Numbered from the stretch's first letter, positions 45,001 to 57,420 are shown. The stretch is 64,000 nt of DNA from Rattus norvegicus (GCF_036323735.1 NC_086027.1:84889662-84953661), one strand, 5' to 3'. Numbers and translations: made by a program. The notes: a model not told the origin generated them from the letters alone.

Positions 45001-46713
45001 TAGGGATTATTGCACGATGTGAAAATTGTGTAAAAATTCAAATTCCAGAAATGTAAGAGTAAAATATCATTGGTCCACACTTGTATGTTTATGTAAGCCA
45101 ATTGGCTGCTTTGCATATGTCAGAGTAGTTGTGATGGAGACTGGGGAGCCTAAGGAGACCCCAGATGTTTACTCTTTGGAATTTTAAGTTAGAGAGAGAG
45201 AGAGAGAATCAGAGACACAGAGAGAGACAGAGAGACAGAAACAGAAACAGAGACAGAGAGAGACCTTTCTGCTTTGGAGCACTGCAGTGAGAACCTGAGT
45301 CCTTGGACCCAGGGTGTACAGAAGTTCAATCCCCCAAATGCTTTGCTGCTAACCTCTGTAGAAAAATGATGACTATAATCATATAGTCATAACAAGACTC
45401 TCAGAGTAAGAGACACTGCTGAAAGACACTGTCCATGACAGGTCTTCTGTTTTACACACTAGTGCGAATTTGACACCAGGAATGCTGTGTGAAATAGAAA
45501 CAAAAGTCTCTTTGGTGTGTGGCTAGACTGGAGAGAAAGGAAAGGTAACTGTCAGGGGCATCAGACTCAGTGAAAACAAAGAGAACAGCCCAGAGGGCCA
45601 AGACAATTCTGAAGGAGCTGAAGGCAGTAGCTGGTCAGATCTGATGTCAGTGACCATTGGTGGGTGTGGAGGGTGGGGGTAAGAGACAACCACAGGACCA
45701 GTAGGGAGCTGAGCTCCACTCAACCTCAGGATGCCTTGAGGACATCAGGCATACTGAAAGGGTAACCAAGAAATAAAGGAATGCATTACCCCAGCTTTGG
45801 CTTGGCTAAGGGAAAAGCTCTTTCTTGAGAATTCTCAGTACAAACCAGGCCTTTGAAGATACAGGGCCTGGATCCACAAACCGTGGAAGGGTTGAAGATC
45901 ACAAGAATGAGGTTTCAAGTTGGCAGTGCTTCGGGATGTCTGGAAGCAGAGAATATTTATCCTTCCGGGAGGAACAAACCACCCAATATGGGCATCCAAG
46001 TGTCACGTAACTCCCACATGCAGTGTTGTTATGGAGGTGAACTTGCCCACAAAGAACAAGCCCCTGAGGATGTAAGGCCAGTGAGAGCCAGAGCAACAAT
46101 GAACCGCAGATTCGGAACCACAAGAATTACAGACAGAGGAACTATTGAATGTAGCGTCTAGTTCACAGCAACAGAGGAATCAATCTAAAGTACGAGGAAG
46201 GAAGACGAGGCTATCTAAAATGATGAACTAACCTGGAAAAGAAGAAGAAAGACGTTCTAGAACATGCTATTTAAATAAAATAAGGTCAACCCAGCCCCCT
46301 GTGGGTGGTGTAAGTGGCCATAAAATAATTTGGGGATGAACTCGGTGAGCTCTGGAAGATAGGCCAAGGAGCTTGGGATTTATTCGGGATGCTCTGAAAA
46401 AAACACTAAAATCTTCTGAAAGTAGCGGGAGAGGTCAGAGGATTATTTATGGACTCATCTTGTCTGACTCTAAGCCCTCCAACCTTCAGAGAACACAGTG
46501 GGTACCTCCGTGAGAGGACCAGGACTGTTAAATGTTGAACTTAAATATCAAGGTTGAATTATGAGACAGAGTAGAACAAGTGGCCAATCTAATTCTATCA
46601 GTAGAGGGTAGACGGATAAAAATAACTAATTAAAGTATGTGTTAATATGGCTACTCAGATGTTAGAGAATAAAGATCAGAAGCCCAAAGAAAAGATACTT
46701 CTATACATTTATG
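45001..46713. other. Unique sequence with GA-rich patch
   Basis: 45189-45262 is an irregular GA-rich stretch. The rest shows no repeat I can name and no gene. 102- and 74-codon frames at 45853-46161 lack motifs. Confidence 0.5.
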
Positions 46714-47324
<611 letters not shown>

Positions 47325-47679
47325 TGTCTTAGCTACTTTTCTAGTGCTGTGATAAAACACCATACCAAGACAACTTACTTACAAGAACGCATCTAATTGG
47401 GGCTTACAGTTTCAAAGAGTGAGTCCACAACTGTCATGTCAGGGATCACGGAAGCAGGCAGGCATGGCTTTGGAGCCCTAGTCGAAAGGTTACACCTGGT
47501 CTACATAAGACAGAGAGAGCTAACTGGGGATGGCATGGGCTTTTGAAACATCAAAGCTTGTCCCCAGTGACACACTTTCAACAAGGTCACACCTCCCAAA
47601 TCCTTCCCAAACAGTTCCTAAACCATGGACAGAACATTCAGATGAGGCCCTAGGGGTCATTCTCATCCAAACCACCATA
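47325..47679 (-). mobile_element. MaLR-like solo LTR
   Basis: TGTCTTAGCTACTTTTCTAG at the left and atccaaaccaccata at the right. Flanking cctaa and tctaa are a 5-base duplication with one mismatch. Close relative of the LTR at 21115-21465. Confidence 0.82.
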
Positions 47680-47684
47680 TCTAA

Positions 47685-48631
47685 TGTATTATTTTTCAAA
47701 GTGACACCAACACTTATGCTACATTTCTTACTCTAATTGATGTTGTTACACTGTGGTCTGATATGCTGTCTCCCTCACTTCCCCAAGTCCTACCCCTACC
47801 TTTGTGAAGCCGAATTTTTTGAAAAATTGCCCAGCCAGTTCCAAAGCTATTCTCTGACTCTGCTTTATCTTATACTTCCTGTCTGATCATAGGTTAATCT
47901 CATTGTGAGGCAACATGCAATTAACGAGACTTATTATGTTAATGAGCATATAAGTTATTATTTAATAATTGTTAGTGATAAAACACTTATGGGTTAATTG
48001 TTACAATTATTATTAAAATAACAAGCTGAAGGTTAAATTTATGTCTACAGCTTAATTAAAAAGACATTTAAACAGAATTGTGAGCAAATGGCTGGTATAT
48101 AGGAGTTATGGAATATCATTCATGGATATGAAATTTAATAGTTATCCACCTCAAGCATATGTGTATATGGCACAAGGCATATGGTTTTTGGAGACAGGAG
48201 CTTACTCTATAGCCCAGGCAGGCCTTGAACTTGATCCCATTGCTTCTTCTTTTGCCTTACTGATGGCGCATATCATGACAGAAGGCTGTAAGAAACGTTT
48301 TAATGCAAAGGCTCTATGGCAAGGCCTTATGCATCTTCTAAACAAAACAGGACTACCAGTCAAATATCCCACTTTGAAAGAACACCAGTGGGTAAAGTAT
48401 TGGACCTTATGGCCAATTTGGTTGTCAAGGTCTAGCAGTCATCATCCCAGAATACGAGTGCTCAGGTTAGATGATCTGCCTTCCTTTCCTGGTCACTGAA
48501 GAGCTCTTGTTATTAAGTAATTCATGACTGAAGCTTTAAAGATAATGGAAATGAATGTTTGTGGAAGTGTTGCTTCAAATACATTAAGTACCCCTTAACT
48601 TCGGTATCTTCGATGATCAATCAGATGATCT

Positions 48632-48632
<1 letters not shown>
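47685..48632. other. Unique sequence with a TAAT-dense block and a B1 scrap
   Basis: 47885-48075 holds about a dozen TAAT/ATTA cores, including three GTTAAT words, with no repeat family evident. 48187-48270 is a reversed B1 fragment (tagcccaggcaggccttgaac). The 139-codon frame 48080-48499 runs through that B1 and is not called. Confidence 0.5.

Positions 48633-48670
<38 letters not shown>
48633..48670 (+). repeat. (TG)n microsatellite
   Basis: About 19 TG units. Confidence 0.95.
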
Positions 48671-48672
<2 letters not shown>

Positions 48673-48984
48673 ATGCATGTCTGCACATGGATACATATAG
48701 ATGTGAGAATATATGCAGCTTGCAATCGTTTAAGACTCTTGGTCTAGAAATGATTTGTGTAAAATCTTAAAAACAGTGCATTGAAGTTTATTTGTTAATA
48801 GAAAAGCAGAATATGAAGACATGTCTAGGTTTGAAGAAACAGTGTCATGATCAAGAAACCATGTCTTTTAAATCTTTCCATATTATTTTAGAGTGTAGTC
48901 TTTAAGAAAAACATGCACACTTTACCTGAATGGTTTCCATCTCTGTGTTTAGTTTAGACTCTGCTGTTGTGGGTGTGGACCAAG

Positions 48985-49145
48985 AGCTGATCCACTTCAA
49001 CTCTCTCATTTCATAGGTGATGAGACAGGGCCATGGAGGGGAAGATATTTGACAAAGCTGCAGAGGAAACGTGTAGCTAATATGGAGCTAGAAATTCAAC
49101 CTGGGACCTCTTTTTAAACTCTTGATCCGTTCTTCTCTTTCTAAG
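48985..49145 (-). mobile_element. MIR SINE
   Basis: catttcataggtgatgagac, then 'ggaggggaagatatttgac' and 'gctagaaattcaacctggg' followed by ttgatccgttctt: the reversed MIR order from the 3' core to the tRNA-like head. Confidence 0.7.
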
Positions 49146-49166
49146 AGTGATCTAAGATGCCTTTCT

Positions 49167-49274
49167 TTTTTTTTTTTTTTTTTTTTTTTTCTTTCTTTCG
49201 GAGCTGGGGACCGAACCCAGGGCCTTGCGCTTGCTAGGCAAGCGCTCTACCACTGAGCTAAATCCCCAACCCCT
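49167..49274 (-). mobile_element. ID SINE (BC1-derived), young
   Basis: Poly-T, then the reversed ID body with intact A-box (ttagctcagtggtagagcg reversed) and B-box (ggttcggtcccc reversed). Perfect 14-base duplication taagatgcctttct at 49153-49166 and 49275-49288. Differs from the ID at 12194 at only a few bases. Confidence 0.97.
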
Positions 49275-49311
49275 TAAGATGCCTTTCTAAGCTGCCTCAT
49301 ATGGCATGACC

Positions 49312-49715
49312 GCTAGCTTTCGTTGTCAACTTGACACAGTCATTTGGTAAAGAAAAACAATAATCTCAGGGAAGGATTTTCTGTATCAGTTTGACTTGTG
49401 GGTGTACCTGCGGGGAACTGCCTTGGTTACATTGATTGGTGTGGGAAGAGCCAGTCCACCATGGGTGGCGCCATTCCCTGGGTTTAGGTCCTAGCGTGTA
49501 CTTAATGAAAGTAAGCAAAGCACTAGCAAGCATGCATGCTTTCACTTCTCTCTGCCTTTGACTGTCGCTTTGATGTGAGCAGCTGTTTTAAATTCCTGCT
49601 GCTGTGGCTTCCCTGCTATAATAGGCCCTAAACTGGCACTGTGAGCTAAAGTAAATCTCCTCCCCCTAGTTGCTTTTGTTAGAGTGTTTTATCACTGCAA
49701 CAGAAATGAAACTAG
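49312..49715 (+). mobile_element. MaLR-like LTR (MT-type appearance)
   Basis: gttgtcaacttgacacagtc, ccactgtgg-type ccaccatgggtggcgccatt, and gtgttttatcactgcaacag with gaaatgaaactagaac at the end. Same class as 37265-37627. Confidence 0.7.
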
Positions 49716-49835
49716 AACGCCCCCCCCAAATGCCACAAATAATACTGTTTCACATTGGTAATCATTTTATAAATATATCTAGAACACTCACACATACACT
49801 CACATACTCACATATACACAAACCCAGACACACAA

Positions 49836-49849
49836 ATACACACACACAC

Positions 49850-49933
<84 letters not shown>
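49836..49933 (+). repeat. (CA)n(GA)n compound microsatellite
   Basis: Same architecture as 46714-46819, with about 27 CA units followed by about 21 GA units, preceded by degenerate CA-rich sequence. Confidence 0.95.
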
Positions 49934-49934
<1 letters not shown>

Positions 49935-49935
49935 C

Positions 49936-50746
49936 TTAAAACAAGAAGAAAAGAAAGGAAATATAAGCATCATATTGCAATAAATGGCAGAGTTGAGATT
50001 CTAACCAAAATACTTAGGATTCATCATCTCGCTGTGCAGGCAAATGATAGATAAATATTGAATAATGCTAACTAGGAATGATTGCTTGGTCCCTTGAATG
50101 CTTAGAGCTCCTAGGCCTGCTGATATGTTTCCTGCTCACCGGGGATCTTCTAGCCCAGAGGTGTGACTTCCTACAAGATGGTGACAGCTGCTTAGTGGAG
50201 GCCCAGCAAGCCACAGGCCCATCAAGCACCTCTTCAGGTGACCTAGAAAATGTCTCTTAGCAGAGGTCTGTTCAGGAGTGCAGTGTAGCCTTTGCAAGCC
50301 CTTCTTCACCCCTGGGATCTGGGGATGCAGGGGATGGCTCCTTTTCAAAGGCAGAGGGAAGTAAGAGAAACCAGGCTAGTTCAGTGCGAAAGGAAGGTGG
50401 GTTTAAGATCAGAACCAAGAGTAACTTTGTCTTTGACTTCACTTTCAGGAATGTTCTAAGTGTTCTTCCCACAAGGCCTTTGAAACAGTTTTGTTATTGT
50501 CAGAGCGAAGAGATTTGTTTGTTGGTGGCTCCATCTGAGGCCTACAGAGTTGCAAGTGGATGTGGTTAAGAAGTGAACAGCAGCTTTTGCCAAGGCGGTT
50601 TTTTTCTTATCAGTTCAGTGGTCATGCAGGGAAGAGGGCCACCTCCAGGACCCAGGCATGCTTTGAGGTGAAGAAGGAACCCCAGCCCTGAAATTCATCA
50701 TCTGATCGTAGGAGCGCTCATACACATGCATGTGTGCAAATGTGCA

Positions 50747-50777
<31 letters not shown>

Positions 50778-51260
50778 TCAGTTAAAGCATTTGCTTCTGC
50801 ATGGCTGTTACAAGGCAGTGCAGGGCTCTTGAATCCAGTTAGACTAGAACAATAGTTTTTAAAGGGAGAAGTCCAATCCATCTTCAGGATTGGGACAATG
50901 AAAAGGAACATTTCCTTTGTTCTTTGGGGATGGTTTAGCGTCTTCTAGGTTGTAGCCCACGATTCTGTGAGTGCTATTTCAATCCACCTAGCTACGTGTC
51001 TATCTTAGGAGACTGCTGAGGGAAACGGCCATGCTTTCCAGTGAAACATTTCTCCATGAGAAGCAACCAAGCAGGCAGACAGCTCAATAAAGCCACATTT
51101 AAGGACTCTGAACATCTCTTTTAAAAAAATCAATTTGTGGGAGTATGTGTTTGGAAATCCATGTTTTTCAGATCCAAAGGCAGTGCATGTATTTACCTGG
51201 CAATTTACAGAATTGTTATTGGCTGGATGTATTCAGCATTTAAAAAATTCACAGTTAAAC
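49936..51260. other. Unique sequence with a short (TG)n
   Basis: (TG)n at 50748-50778. No repeat family or gene recognised elsewhere. Confidence 0.5.
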
Positions 51261-51265
51261 ATAGC

Positions 51266-51572
51266 TGTCTTAGTTAGGGTTGCCATGACCAAGGCAACTC
51301 TTATAAGGACAGCATATAGTTGGGGCTTGCTTACAGGTTGAGAGGTTCAGTCTACTATCATCAAGGTGGGAGAATGGCAGCATCCAGGCAGGCATGGTGC
51401 AGGCAGAGCTGAGAGTTCTACATCTTCATCTGAAGCCTGCTAGCGGAAGACTGCCTTCCAGGCAGTTAGGATAGGCTCTTAAAGCCCATACCCACAGTGA
51501 CACACCTACTCCAACAAGGCCACATCTCTAAATACTGCCACTCCCTGGGCTGAGCATATTCAAAGCATGACA
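51266..51572 (-). mobile_element. Solo LTR, MaLR-like, exact 5-base duplication
   Basis: TGTCTTAGTTAGGGTTGCC at the left and tattcaaagcatgaca at the right, 307 bases. The target duplication ATAGC at 51261-51265 and 51573-51577 is perfect. It lacks the usual middle of the 'gctgtgaacagacacc' segment, so it is slightly shortened. Same family as the LTRs at 27685 and 29926. Confidence 0.93.
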
Positions 51573-51805
51573 ATAGCTGTACATAAAAAGGGAAAGGCCC
51601 ACCTCCGTACCCCAGTGGTTTCCTGCTCAGGTCCTGTTTATGAGCAACACTAGTGTTGGTCTAACTCCCCATCAAGCTTATGGGTGACTGGAAGGGAGTT
51701 TGCTTCTTATTTTAAGGTCAGCAGATCTGACAGTTAAACTGACTCACCGCTCATGCATAGCCTCTATCGCTGGCCTTAAATGTTTCCCTGGAAGAAGTTC
51801 TAGAT

Positions 51806-52036
51806 CACTGGTTCCCAACCTTCCTAATGCTGCTACCCTTTAATGCAGTTCCTCATGTTATGACGACCCCAACCATAAAATTATTTTTGTTGATACTTCA
51901 CAACTGTACATTTGTTACCGTTATGAATTACAATGTAAATATGTTTTTCTGATGTCTTAGGTGACCTCTGTGAAAGGGTTGTTTGACATTCCCCCTCCCC
52001 CCAAAAGGGTCATAACCCACAGGTTGAGAGCTGCTA
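51806..52036 (+). mobile_element. URR1-like hAT (Charlie-type) DNA transposon
   Basis: Begins cactggttcccaaccttcc and ends caggttgagagctgcta, worn versions of CAGTGGTTCTCAACC and its inverted repeat. The body has ataaaattatttttgttgat and ctgtgaaagggttgtttgac. Flanking ttctagat (51798-51805) and ttcttgat (52037-52044) are an 8-base hAT-size duplication with one mismatch. Non-autonomous, with no transposase. Confidence 0.9.
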
Positions 52037-52044
52037 TTCTTGAT

Positions 52045-52687
52045 AGAGCTATTTAACCATTGGTCTGAGCATGGGAGCTTAGAAGGGGATGTGACAATCT
52101 AAACATTTAAATAACAGCTATGTACTTAAAGTCAGTGGGAATATACAGGACTCTGAATCAACAGTTGGTGATGACTGCTTGGATGCCAAGGTTACATGTG
52201 TGTGTGTGTTTTGATGAAGTTGCCCACCCCATGCTAAGGCAGATGCTATCATTAGAGGCAGAGAAGAGTCTGCAGGCTAGTCTGCAAGGCAGTTGCAAGA
52301 CCAAGCACATAGGCATGATGGGATAGAATGCTTCTGTTCTGTCTTCTTCCTCTATGACAAGCATCTGTGCAGAAAGATACACAGCCTGTACTTCTGCATG
52401 CTGGAGGTGGAGGTATTCTGGAACACCTGGTCACCAGAAAAGCTTTGTTCTGACAAGAATAGAACTATTCCTGGCGCTGAATTTAGTTTAAGAACTGAGA
52501 GGACCTGACAGACTCAGAAAGAAAACTCGTAAGATTGCTAGTGTCATGGGGATTTTATGTCTGAGCAAACTGGACCGAGAATCTAGGCGGGTGGAAGTGC
52601 CGGGAGGTCTGTACCTGGTCTTGGAATTCTTGCAGCGTCTCTGGGGGTGGTGTGCTTAACTCTGCATACATGTGGCCTTGTCCTCGT
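52045..52687. other. Unique sequence
   Basis: No repeat or gene recognised. Confidence 0.5.
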
Positions 52688-52800
52688 GCTTCAGTGAGAC
52701 AGGGTCTCATTATGTAGTCCAGGATGGTCTTCAACCAGGGTGCTTTCTGCCTCTACTTCCTAAATGCTGGAATTTTAAGCCTGGATATCCTTGGCTTCTG
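52688..52800 (-). mobile_element. B1 SINE
   Basis: gagacagggtctcattatgt, agtccaggatggtcttcaac and cttcctaaatgctggaattt, in reversed B1 order. Confidence 0.8.
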
Positions 52801-52897
52801 GTCATACCCAGTGCTGCAAATAACATCCCTATTGTAACTCCAATGATTGCAGTATGTGGGGGTAAAGGAAGAAAGGGCTCAAATTAAACCAATTACA

Positions 52898-52990
52898 GCA
52901 GCCAGAAGAATGGCTCAGAGGTACAGTGTCTCTTGGGCATGCTTGAAACCATGGGGCCAATTCCTAGCATCTAAATAAAGAAACAAGGGC
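52898..52990 (+). mobile_element. Old ID/B4-type head
   Basis: agaatggctcagaggtacag then gggccaattcctagcatcta and an A-rich end, a diverged tRNA-derived head with A-box and B-box positions. Confidence 0.55.
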
Positions 52991-53104
52991 TACTATATTG
53001 TCTGTACTCTGAGTTCAACTAAGGTATTATATAATGACTCAACTCCAAATGAACCACATTAAAAAAAATCTAATAAGTTAATTCCAGTCAGAACTAAGAT
53101 AGTA

Positions 53105-53420
53105 CTGTTTTTAACTTCTTATTTTGACAGCATTTCAGAGTTACAGTTAAGCTGCAAGAACGGCACAAAGTCTTTCCTGTCCGTTTCATCTAGCGGCTCG
53201 AAATGCTAACATTTTACTGCTTTTGTTCTCTCTTTCTCTGTTTGACTGCTTGAGAAAAGTCTGCAGACACAATGGCTCTGTCCCTGTAAATTCTTCCGGA
53301 TGTTTTTCTTGAAATCAAGGACACTTTATTGCACAAGTGCGTTTTGATCACTCATCTCAGAAAGGTAATGTTAACACAGTGTAATTATTCGACCCACAGG
53401 CCTGAGTCCTTTGGCCCCAA
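53105..53420. mobile_element. Ancient L1M-like fragment
   Basis: ttcagagttacagttaagctg, ggcacaaagtctttcctgtc and gaaatgctaacattttactg follow a mammal-wide L1M 3' region. Orientation not fixed. Confidence 0.4.
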
Positions 53421-53487
53421 CTATTGCAGTTAGTGGAATTAAAATACGGATATTATTTGCAACAGTGGGGATGAGGAGAAGCCAGGG

Positions 53488-53580
53488 GTGGGTAAGCTTG
53501 CCTGTAATTCCAGCATTTGGGAAGTGGAGGCAGAAACTCAGCCTTTATAGGAAGACAGAAGCCAAGACCTCACACTGTAT
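53488..53580 (+). mobile_element. B1 SINE
   Basis: gcttgcctgtaattccagc, atttgggaagtggaggcag: forward B1 5' half. Confidence 0.75.
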
Positions 53581-53918
53581 TTGTTGTTGCCTCTCTGTGC
53601 CCCTTTAACTCTGTAGGGTCAGTCAGTCTGTCTTAAAAGCAATGCCTGTTTATAAGCAACAGATTAAAGGAGAAAAATCAAAATATCATGAAAGTCTCTA
53701 GTCTTTTTTTTAACCTTTGTGATCAGAATTTCATACAAATAAAACCTGTTCAAAGACTACATTTCCCAGACTATCTCTGGGCAATGGGAATGAAGTAATG
53801 GAGGAAGTAACACCAAGGACTTCTAGATCAAGTCCTTAAGGGGAAAGAATAGGCTTTCTTTTTATTCTATTCACGTATATGATATATGAATCATATATAT
53901 CATATATATGTGCGTATA

Positions 53919-53920
<2 letters not shown>
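53581..53920. other. Unique sequence ending in AT words
   Basis: No repeat family or gene recognised. It ends in gatatatgaatcatatatatc, a short AT palindrome-like run ahead of the (CTAT)n. Confidence 0.45.

Positions 53921-53976
<56 letters not shown>
53921..53976 (+). repeat. (CTAT)n microsatellite
   Basis: About 14 perfect units, then gtat variants. Confidence 0.95.
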
Positions 53977-54065
53977 GTATGTATGTATCCTTGCATATAT
54001 GGGCAGATGTGTAGTGTGTGCTGGTGTGTAGTGTGTGAAGATGTGTGTGTGTGTGTGTGTGTGCG

Positions 54066-54283
54066 CGCACCTACAGTTGTCTCCTGTGTCTTCCTCCATT
54101 GCTCTCTACCTTATGTATTGAGGCAGTTTCTCCCTGAACTGGTACCTTGTGGTTTCCACCAATCTGACTAAGCAGCTTGCTTTAATGACTCTGTCTCTGT
54201 CTCCTACAGGCTACGATTACATGTGAACCACAGTGTTTGTTACATGGCAAGTGCTTCATCCACTGAACCATCTCCCTAGCCTT
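54066..54283 (-). mobile_element. B3/B4-class SINE
   Basis: (TG)n tail at 54040-54066, ctctgtctctgtctcctaca, then 'gtgcttcatccactgaacc' and atctccctagcc as the reversed head. Confidence 0.65.
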
Positions 54284-54687
54284 TAGCTCCTTAGCTTCCG
54301 TGTAGGATAAGGATCTGACCGGCGGTAGCAGGTATGCAACTGGGAGCAAGGAACTGCTGGAGGTCTCTGATAATTGTCAAGCAGCCCCAGCAGCCCTTGG
54401 CTGCTTCGCTCAGTCACTTCTCCACACCTTCTCTAAAATGGAACCACTTACCAAAACACAGTTTTACTCAAGTGGCCTCAAACCTAGAAAAAGGAACATT
54501 GATTAATTAATTTTCAGTAAATATTTCCATTTTTTAAACAGGAGGAAAAGAAATGCATCAGATCTTTCATGAGACAATATGAGCCCGCAGCTGTACAGTG
54601 ACCTGACCCAGGCAATTGTTGAAATCATTATTTAAGGATTTGCACTTATCTCTGGGAAATGGTCTGGCAAAGCAGAAGAGGAGCCTA
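54284..54687. other. Unique sequence
   Basis: No repeat or gene recognised. Confidence 0.5.
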
Positions 54688-54806
54688 GCAATGTAACAAT
54701 GTAACAATGTAACAACGCAACAATGGAACAATACAACAATGTAACAATGCAACAATGGAACAATACAACATTGGAACAATGCAACAGTGCAACAATGTAA
54801 CAATGC
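54688..54806 (+). repeat. 8-base minisatellite with higher-order pattern
   Basis: About 15 units of AACAATNN. The last two bases run gt, gt, gc, gg, ac, gt, gc, gg, ac, so a 32-base set (gt-gc-gg-ac) is partly duplicated. Eight is not a multiple of three, so all frames cycle, giving Cys/Leu/His-rich frames on the minus strand. Confidence 0.92.
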
Positions 54807-55299
54807 AGCTTTCATGTGGGGAACTTCATGCTAATAATTTCATAAACCTAGAAGAGTTGCCTCCTTCTTTGCTCTTATTTGTGTTTTTTTTTAAGTCATT
54901 ACATTTTCTCATTTGCAAAAGTGTCGCTCATAGCTCATAGCTTATTTCCCCCACCCAAGTTATAAAGCTGCCTTTGTTATGCAAATTTATCCTTAGAGGA
55001 AATTTTTGGTTTAAAGGTTTGCTCCTGCAATTTTAGTGTGATGGCATCAGGTGGCAGTAGAGGTGTGGTCTGAAATGCTTCTCTGGCAGCTTCCCTGTTG
55101 ACGTTAGCATGGGTCCTTAAACTAACCTTTAACAGAAAAGATGATCTGTTCTCTTAAAAAGAATGCAAGACAAACTGAAGAAAATGCACAGAAACTAGAA
55201 AAGAAACCTTACAAGTGTTCTTTAGCACATTGAAAATACAATGTGACTTTATATTAAAGGTACATAGGGACTTTCCCCCTCTCTCCCTCCCGCCTTCCC
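54807..55299. other. Unique sequence
   Basis: No repeat or gene recognised. Confidence 0.5.
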
Positions 55300-55388
55300 T
55301 TGCTTCTTTCAATACTGAGTTAGGCTCAAACCCAGGGCCTCTAGCATGCTAGTCAAAGTCTACCACTGACCCACACACACCTCCAGCC
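55300..55388 (-). mobile_element. Reversed ID/B4-type head
   Basis: ctcaaacccagggcctctagc, then gtctaccactgaccc and cctccagcc. Confidence 0.6.
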
Positions 55389-56334
55389 ATATTCTCTGTC
55401 GTTTCTTATAGGGCCACTCTTACTAGTTTTTCCTAATTACTTTCTTCAATCTGGCTGGGTCTCTTCTCATAACCTAGAGATCATGACTAGTTTTTCTGGT
55501 TAACTAAGACAGCCTAACTTTAAACTCTCCTTAGCTACTTGTTAAATCCCTCTTTATTCCTAAAATCTTTGTATGAGAGGAGAAATTATGAATCGTAGCT
55601 CTTTAAGCCTATTGGTGTTTCTACTCATCCTTGGTGAAAGTACAAGCGATGCATTGTCACCCAAATTCTTGCCCAAATTTCCCTTCCTGTAAGCTCGCAC
55701 ACCGTGAAAGACTACCGGACCTAACCTGCACATGCCAGTTTCACAGCGTCTTCATGTTGGTTATCTAGGCTACCTGAAGTAACGTTCAAAAGATGTCAAT
55801 GGACAGAAATCAAAGGCAGAGCTTAGACGGATGTGTGTTGTGTAGGTGAAGCCCATCATCTCCTGTGAGAGGAAATTTATGATTTGACAGGGATGATATG
55901 AATTGGCAGAGACCGTCTTGGCTCTGAGTGGGAGGAGAAATCTGGTGCACTTATGCTGATAACCTCCTTCCTGTGCCTACACCAGTGCAAATGGGACTTG
56001 GGGGCATTTTTTTTTTAAAAACTTAGACTTACCCGTGCCCCTTGGACTAGAAATAACCGTGCCTATGTGAGGAGCACAGAACTTAGATCTCTGAAAGCAG
56101 GGCGGAGATTAGAATATAAAGAAGCAGCTCTTCGTCCTGCTCTAGAGCGTCCATAACCCTAGAGAGTTGCTTCCTATTACAGGTGGAATAGGACTCGGAG
56201 TCCTATCTGACTTTGCTCACAGCCACCATTGTGGTCCTTTGTTCTTTCTATGGATGTGCTTTTAAAATAGTACCCATATTTATACACATACCAACACATC
56301 CATAGCTTCCTTTATAGTTAGTTTCAAGAAAATC
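55389..56334. other. Unique sequence
   Basis: 55800-56000 is repeat-free with balanced composition. No gene evidence. Confidence 0.45.
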
Positions 56335-56428
56335 TGGGCTTGGGATGTAGCTCAGTGGTCGAGCTCTTGCCTAGCGAGTATATGGAACCTAGGTTTGATC
56401 TTCAGAATCCGAGACAAAAGCTAGAGTG
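56335..56428 (+). mobile_element. Old ID-type SINE
   Basis: gggcttgggatgtagctcag, tcttgcctagcgag and ggtttgatcttcagaatcc keep A- and B-box spacing but diverge well beyond the young ID copies here. Confidence 0.75.
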
Positions 56429-56615
56429 GGGACCTCCAAATAGATGGAGTTTTTTTTATTAATGTCATATTTATTGGGTACTCGCCTTCTGGGTGATATT
56501 ATTCCAGGGGTGTGGGATCACATGTATTAGAAAGCTGGGCTTCCATCTCTATGGGTTCACAGTCTAGTCCATAAACACATGTTTAAAGGTATGTAAAATA
56601 GATTAAAGAGAGATA

Positions 56616-56744
56616 GCGTGGGTGAGATGACTCAGTGGGTAAAGGTGCCTGATGCCAAAGCTAGCAATCTGGGCACAATTTCTAGGACCTATATGGTATT
56701 CTATCCTTCACACATTTGTGCTGGCATGCATATGCCCATTCCCA

Positions 56745-56794
<50 letters not shown>

Positions 56795-56828
56795 TCACAC
56801 ACATTTACAGACACACAAACACACACAT

Positions 56829-56909
<81 letters not shown>

Positions 56910-56926
56910 ATGTAGTTTAAAAAGTT
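56616..56926 (+). mobile_element. B2/B3-class SINE with (CA)n and (CT)n tail
   Basis: gggtgagatgactcagtggg, taaaggtgcctgatgcc, then (CA)n at 56749-56790, (CT)n with ctttct interruptions at 56830-56892, CA again, and a short A-rich end. Confidence 0.8.
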
Positions 56927-57214
56927 AAAAAGTATCGATGCTGCCATTTTTCTTTTATTTTAATGATGTTACTCACGGAGCTTTATAAATACACCCTTGG
57001 TCTTCATTAGTTTCTCTTTAATTAAAAAAAAAAGAAAAAGGAAAGAAAAATGAAAATATTTAAAGCACAAAAGTGAGATTTCAGCTCTACTGTGGTTATG
57101 ATCCCCAGATGGGAAACTCTCTAGAAAGAAAATTTCCTGTTATCAGCATGTTTTCTGTTTTCCAGCGACAGTGTAGCCTCTGGGTGGACAGATCTCCCTA
57201 CATCTTTTTAGTGA

Positions 57215-57420
57215 GTCAGTTTGTTTAGGTCTCACAACAGTGTCGGGAGGTATCATTTCAACTTCATTCTGCAAAGGAGAAAACTGAAGCACAGAAAAGA
57301 CTGACCACTGGTCCCCAGGCTACACCACTGAGAGACCAGCCAGGACCCACACCCAATGACTGGACTCCAGGATCGGAGCTTTTTACTATTCTCTACCCAC
57401 TTGCGGTCTTAGTGTGGGAT
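57215..57420 (-). mobile_element. MIR SINE
   Basis: tctgcaaaggagaaaactgaag, agaccagccaggacccacac and gactggactccaggatcgg give the reversed MIR order over most of its length. Confidence 0.75.

Noticed and set aside
48080..48499. 139-codon plus-strand frame
   Set aside because: Includes a reversed B1 fragment, has no recognisable domain, and lies beside a TAAT-rich non-coding block.
54688..54806. Cys/Leu/His-rich minus-strand frame suggesting a small cysteine-rich protein
   Set aside because: Produced by the 8-base tandem repeat cycling through all frames.
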